The notes below the pieces were generated by a model. The model was not told the origin of the DNA. It did not search any database and worked only from the letters and a program-made list of their open reading frames with translations. DNA of 21,212 nucleotides from Entophlyctis helioformis (Eukaryota; Chytridiomycota; Chytridiomycetes; Chytridiales; Chytriomycetaceae). A program made the position numbers and the translations under genes. The stretch lies in the NCBI GenBank assembly GCA_025526915.1, contig JAHLKH010000314.1, positions 1 through 21,212 of the forward strand. Reading direction: 5' to 3'. This document shows, piece by piece, positions 17,701 through 21,212 of the stretch; within the stretch, counting starts at the first letter, position 1, and each line of letters starts with the position of its first letter.

Positions 17701-20292
17701 CCGTCTTGAGGACCGACAGGGCCTCGTCAAAGGATCCTTGCAGCTTGAGAGCGCGTGCCTTGAGCAAGTGAAACACGGGCTTGTGGCGGATCTCGAAATC
17801 ATAGCTGAGCGCCATCTCCAGCGACGCAATGGCTGGCTTGAACGAATCGTTGGACATGTGGACTTCTGCCATCAGCAAATGAGCCTGCAGTGATCGTACA
17901 GTGCATCCGCGTGTTAACAGCATGATCGAGCAAGATGGGTAGCATGCATGCACTGCATGCACCGAACCTTGGAGTTGGACTCGTTCAGCCTAATGCAGCT
18001 TGATAGGGCAATCTCGGTTGCAATCTTGTCGCCCAGTAGCATCTTGGCTTTGGCAAGATAATAGAGGGATTCTGTCGATCCTGGAACAATCCTGCAAATG
18101 ACTTGCAACAGATCTTGCACGATCCTCAGCACGGGCTGCAGTGCCATGTCTGCCATCGCATCAGGTCGATCAGTGCCAGCACACCATACTGATGCCAGCC
18201 AGGCAAACATTCACCACTCACTGTCCCTGCTACCATCCGTAACGCAATGCTCCATGTAATCCTTGACAATGTCAAGCAGGAAATCCGGGTTCACGTCCAC
18301 ATAGTACTCGAAGCTGAGTGACTTGGAGTTTACGACGAGCAGCTGCAGCTCGACGGCTTCTTTAAGGTACTGGAGCCGCTTGTGCGAGTCTGAGCGTTTT
18401 TTCCACACAAGGACCGAGTTGAGGTACGCGATTTCGGCTGAGCGGCCCATGGACTTTTGGAGCTCGTTGAAAATGTCGAGCTGCTCTTGGGCAGCCTCGT
18501 ACTCGCCCGCAAAGATTTGGGCAGCGGATGATGCCTTTTCGGATGGAATCGAGTCGAATGTCAGGCACGAGCCGTGGCTGGGTTTGGTCGGGGTTGGTGG
18601 GATTGGCACAAACCTTCAAGTGCGCGGACATTGTGAGCATCGAGCGATGCAGCAGCGTTGTAGCATTCACGCGCACGACCCGTCTGGCCTGCAGAGCGAT
18701 CATGTCCACGAGATCAGCATTCATGAGAGCATCAATGCATCAATGCGTGTACGCACCTTGCAGGAACATGACGAGGCCAAGCTCGTTGTGGTAGTCGCTG
18801 TTGGACGACTTGAGCGACACGGCCTTTTCAATGAGTTTCTGGCACTGGTCAAGCACACTGCCGTGAATGTCTTGTTAGTCATGTGCGGCCTGTCAAGTCC
18901 CATGACAAGACCCAAGAGTCACGCAACGTACGCCAGCTGTCGGTTGGCTAGCCGGATGAATGGCCGTGCAACCGAATAGAACAAGCGATCATTGCGCGGC
19001 TCGACACGCAACAGTGTCTGGTACAGTGTCGCCAAGTAGCTAGGAGCCATCTTGGCGCCACCCTCACGGCACACTTCGTTGAGCGTCACCATGCACAGCG
19101 CATCGATATTGTCGGGCGACATGGCCAGCACCTGCTGGGCGGACTCGAGCACCTGGTCCCACGACGCCAGTTCAAGAAACAGCGTCATGCGCTCGACATA
19201 GGCAGGGATGAACTGCTGGTAGTAGACCACGAGCTGCGTGGCGATATCGACTGCTGCAGAGAGCTGGCGACGCTGTTTGCGCAGGTAGTACATGCGTCCC
19301 ATCATGGCCTGTAGTGCAGATGCTCATTTCACGTCAGCCGACCATTGCGGGTTGGGTTTGTGCATTCACGCAGTCAACGCTACGAACTTCAATCTCGCGT
19401 GGATTCTTGTCGAGAGCCTTGTCAAACCACGCGCTGCTCTTGATGGCCGTTGACTCGGACCCGCTGGTGAGCTCGATCCACCCAAGGTACACATACGCCT
19501 GCGCCAAGTTGGCGTTTGTGCGTATGGCTGCCTTGAACTGCTCTTTGGCAAGGTCGGGACGGCCCGCGTGCAAATGCAAGAGTCCAGCAAGCACATTGGC
19601 TCGCTCGGTGATGGTGGTTTGTTGACGACGCGATGGTCAGTTTAGCCTGCAGCTCGTCGATGGCCTCGCGGTCTGAAGAAACAAAACGGCCGTGAGCAAG
19701 TTGGCGCAGGTGATTGAGCGGCTAGGTAGGTGCAGCGGCGCTTACCGACAAGCTTGCAGTTCTCGTGGGCGTAGATGGCTGCCAGCGGATATGCCAGCAC
19801 CATGTCACGCTTCTCTTGCAGCTGTTCGAGGTCGCGGATGGCCTCGGTTGCCTTTTCTGTGTTGGCAGGCACAGACATTGCGGATGTGCGTGTCAGTAAG
19901 GTGGTATCTGGCACGTTGAGTAAACAGCAGGCTTGCCTTGCTTGATGAGGGCGAAAGCGCGCCAGAACATGAGAGTGGGCTCTGCCAGCTTCTTCTTGAG
20001 CTTGGCATCACAGTACGACAGCACATGCTGGTACAGCTCACGGCGCAAGTAGTAGTTTATCTTTGTTGTTGCGACGGCGTGCAGAGTGGTGTTGGTTCAT
20101 GGCGTGTTGTGAAGCGGCATGCGACACACACGGACAGTGGGCGCGGGCAATGCGGGCAGAGTGGCGGGCATAGGGGGATGAGGACGGGGATGAGCCGCAG
20201 CATGGCGCAATACAGGGCAGGATGTGCTCATGGCAGTGAAGGGCGGCGGCCAGCACGCTTACCACTGCCTGGTCCTCCTCGAGCGTCGACAT
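14768..20292 (-). CDS. TTC21B: intraflagellar transport protein IFT139 (TTC21 family)
   Basis: TPR-repeat subunit of the IFT-A complex, needed for retrograde transport in cilia and flagella. Nineteen coding segments: 20292-20263, 20060-19937, 19856-19746, 19672-19388, 19308-18932, 18857-18757, 18688-18614, 18534-18222, 18149-17968, 17884-17659, 17599-17469, 17398-17087, 17007-16897, 16832-16688, 16614-16488, 16429-16267, 16175-15832, 15767-15315, 15238-14768. The corrected length is about 1,359 residues, close to animal IFT139. Family blocks are collinear from [14 protein letters not shown] through [63 protein letters not shown] to the end (KARSHLRCP). As sequenced, the frame breaks by one extra base at 19618-19620 and 18519-18521. 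A third break near 15509 could instead be a 32-nt intron. The intron after 19937 has a GC donor. Because homology is strong on both sides of each break, sequence error is likelier than gene loss. Confidence 0.94.
15465..15496 (-). other. candidate 32-nt intron in IFT139
   Basis: On the coding strand GTAAAG...TTGGCAG spans 32 nt and its removal keeps the IFT139 frame (GIGRM joined to ELPQNPKSL). It contains TAAC near the donor. All other introns found here are about 56 nt or longer, so the alternative is a single missing G in the run at 15509-15513 with the whole stretch coding. Confidence 0.35.
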
Positions 20293-20557
20293 GGCCGTGT
20301 GGTCGACTCTGCTTGAATCTGGGCAAAAGCTACACGCGTGTCGCAGGTGGCTCATTCGCGTCGGGGTTTGGTTTGGCGGCCATGGCGCAGCAGCATTCCG
20401 AACAGGCTCGTCGGCTGGATGGCGCGGGCACTTCCTCGCCATCGCCGGCCCCGTCCCGGCCCCGCCCCGCCCCGCCTCGACCGACCTGATATTTCAGCGT
20501 CCTCCTCTCCTGTTTTCCCGTACGGCAGAGCAGAAAGCAACACAAACCACACGAGCA
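20293..20557. promoter_or_regulatory. divergent promoter region of IFT139 and Rho GTPase
   Basis: 265 nt separate the two start codons, which point away from each other, so both promoters must lie here or overlap the genes. It contains a GC-box-like run (CCCCGCCCCGCCCCGCC, about 20459-20475). I see no TATA box and no clear RFX-type X-box as found in animal ciliary genes. Confidence 0.6.
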
Positions 20558-21188
20558 ATGCGAGTGTACGAAGACCCCAACCGCATTCGCAAGAAGCTTG
20601 TCATTGTCGGCGACGGAACGTGCGGCAAGACATCGCTGCTCATGGTACAGGCCGGCCAGGCGTTCCCCGAGGGTGCGTTGCGTGGCTGCGTGTTGTCAGT
20701 GGCGGCTGTTGTTGCTGCTGCCCAGATGAATGCCGGTCGACGACCGTGATGCCACGCCCCTGGCGACGCCTGTTCTGCGCAACATGGACGGCAGCAGATA
20801 CCGTGCTCGGTCCAGGCGGCTGCTGCGGCAAGGGCCTGCAACCAGCCAGCCAGCCATCCATCCATCCAGCTTGCCAGCCAGCCAGCCATCCCAGCCACTC
20901 TCGCTCGCGCACGCCATGCATCGGCCCGCAGCCACCTGCCACAGACAACACGCTCACACATGAATGGAATGGCACCAACAGCAATACGTGCCCACCATCT
21001 TCGAAAACTACATCACCAAGATCTCGCTGCCCAACAACGCCAGCAAGAGCGTCGAGCTGTCACTGTGGGACACGGCCGGCCAAGAAGACTACGACCGTCT
21101 GCGGCCGCTCAGCTACCCAGACACGGACGTTGCCGTCATTGCCTTTGCCATCAGCAACCCAGACTCGTTTGACAATATCCGCGAAAAG
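20558..21188 (+). CDS. Rho-family small GTPase (5' part)
   Basis: GTP-dependent switch controlling actin, polarity or wall growth at membranes. Exons: 20558 to about 20671, and 20982-21188; an intron with donor GTATTG then runs off the window. Exon 1 encodes a short N-terminal extension, [19 protein letters not shown] (P-loop; the family usually has Ala where Thr follows GDG) and AFPE. Exon 2 encodes switch [11 protein letters not shown], a slightly longer beta2-beta3 loop ([11 protein letters not shown]), and switch [24 protein letters not shown], typical of the Rho family and closest to Rho1/RhoA. At the exon 1 end, GAG is followed by GGTGCG. A standard GT donor would leave one extra G and break the frame, so either one G of the run 20671-20673 is an error or the donor is unusual. 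The Rho insert and CAAX box lie outside the window. Confidence 0.92.
20842..20887 (+). repeat. CCAG/CCAT tetranucleotide repeat in Rho intron 1
   Basis: Interrupted CCAG and CCAT runs in the 310-nt first intron of the Rho gene, the same tetranucleotide theme as at 4699, 7038, 9119 and 14721. Confidence 0.9.
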
Positions 21189-21212
21189 GTATTGTATGCT
21201 GGCCGCAGGGTC

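Noticed and set aside
19618..19620. Programmed ribosomal frameshifting to explain the IFT139 breaks
   Set aside because: No shared slippery heptamer; the breaks differ in base and occur in homopolymers, and a similar problem affects a splice donor in the Rho gene, which points to sequence error.
1..21212. CRISPR arrays, insertion sequences, viral or toxin genes
   Set aside because: No spaced direct-repeat array, transposase, reverse transcriptase, capsid or toxin-like frame was seen; the gene content is eukaryotic nuclear.

Overview
This is nuclear DNA of a flagellated eukaryote, most likely a zoosporic (chytrid-type) fungus. The genes are compact, GC-rich and interrupted by many short introns (mostly about 60-200 nt) with GTAAGT/GTGAGT-like donors and CAG acceptors. 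A complete intraflagellar-transport gene (IFT139) means the organism builds a cilium or flagellum. Set1, cytochrome c heme lyase, a Rho GTPase and large ankyrin proteins of the WLHENR type fit a chytrid. The species assignment is inference. All exon boundaries below were derived by hand from splice motifs, phase arithmetic and remembered family alignments; no search was run.

Layout. (1) 1-947: 3' part of a gene for a proline-rich, cysteine-containing protein, part of a duplicated segment (copy A). (2) 1386-2853: ankyrin-repeat gene broken by one in-frame stop and one frameshift. (3) 3052-3122: tRNA-Gly(GCC), minus strand. (4) 3347-3772: short ankyrin-repeat gene or fragment. (5) 3893-5254: unrecognised five-exon gene, minus strand. 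(6) 5255-6740: no supportable gene. (7) 6741-8140: complete paralogue (copy B) of the gene at the left edge, with two PAM2-like motifs. (8) 8450-9473: holocytochrome c synthase, minus. (9) 9521-14630: Set1-type H3K4 methyltransferase, minus. (10) 14768-20292: IFT139/TTC21, minus. (11) 20558 to the right edge: Rho GTPase, plus, divergent from IFT139.

The right two thirds is a head-to-tail run of three housekeeping or ciliary genes (IFT139, SET1, HCCS) with gaps of only 137 and 47 nt. The left third is accessory: duplicated genes, ankyrin genes in decay and a tRNA.

The most interesting points are: the duplicated PAM2-like/cysteine gene, whose two copies are nearly identical from intron 1 through the 3' flank but strongly diverged in the preceding exon; an Arg/Ser-rich domain inside Set1; a candidate 32-nt intron; two GC-AG introns; and a recurring pattern of single-base homopolymer length changes that break otherwise well-conserved genes. 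That pattern looks more like assembly error than gene death.
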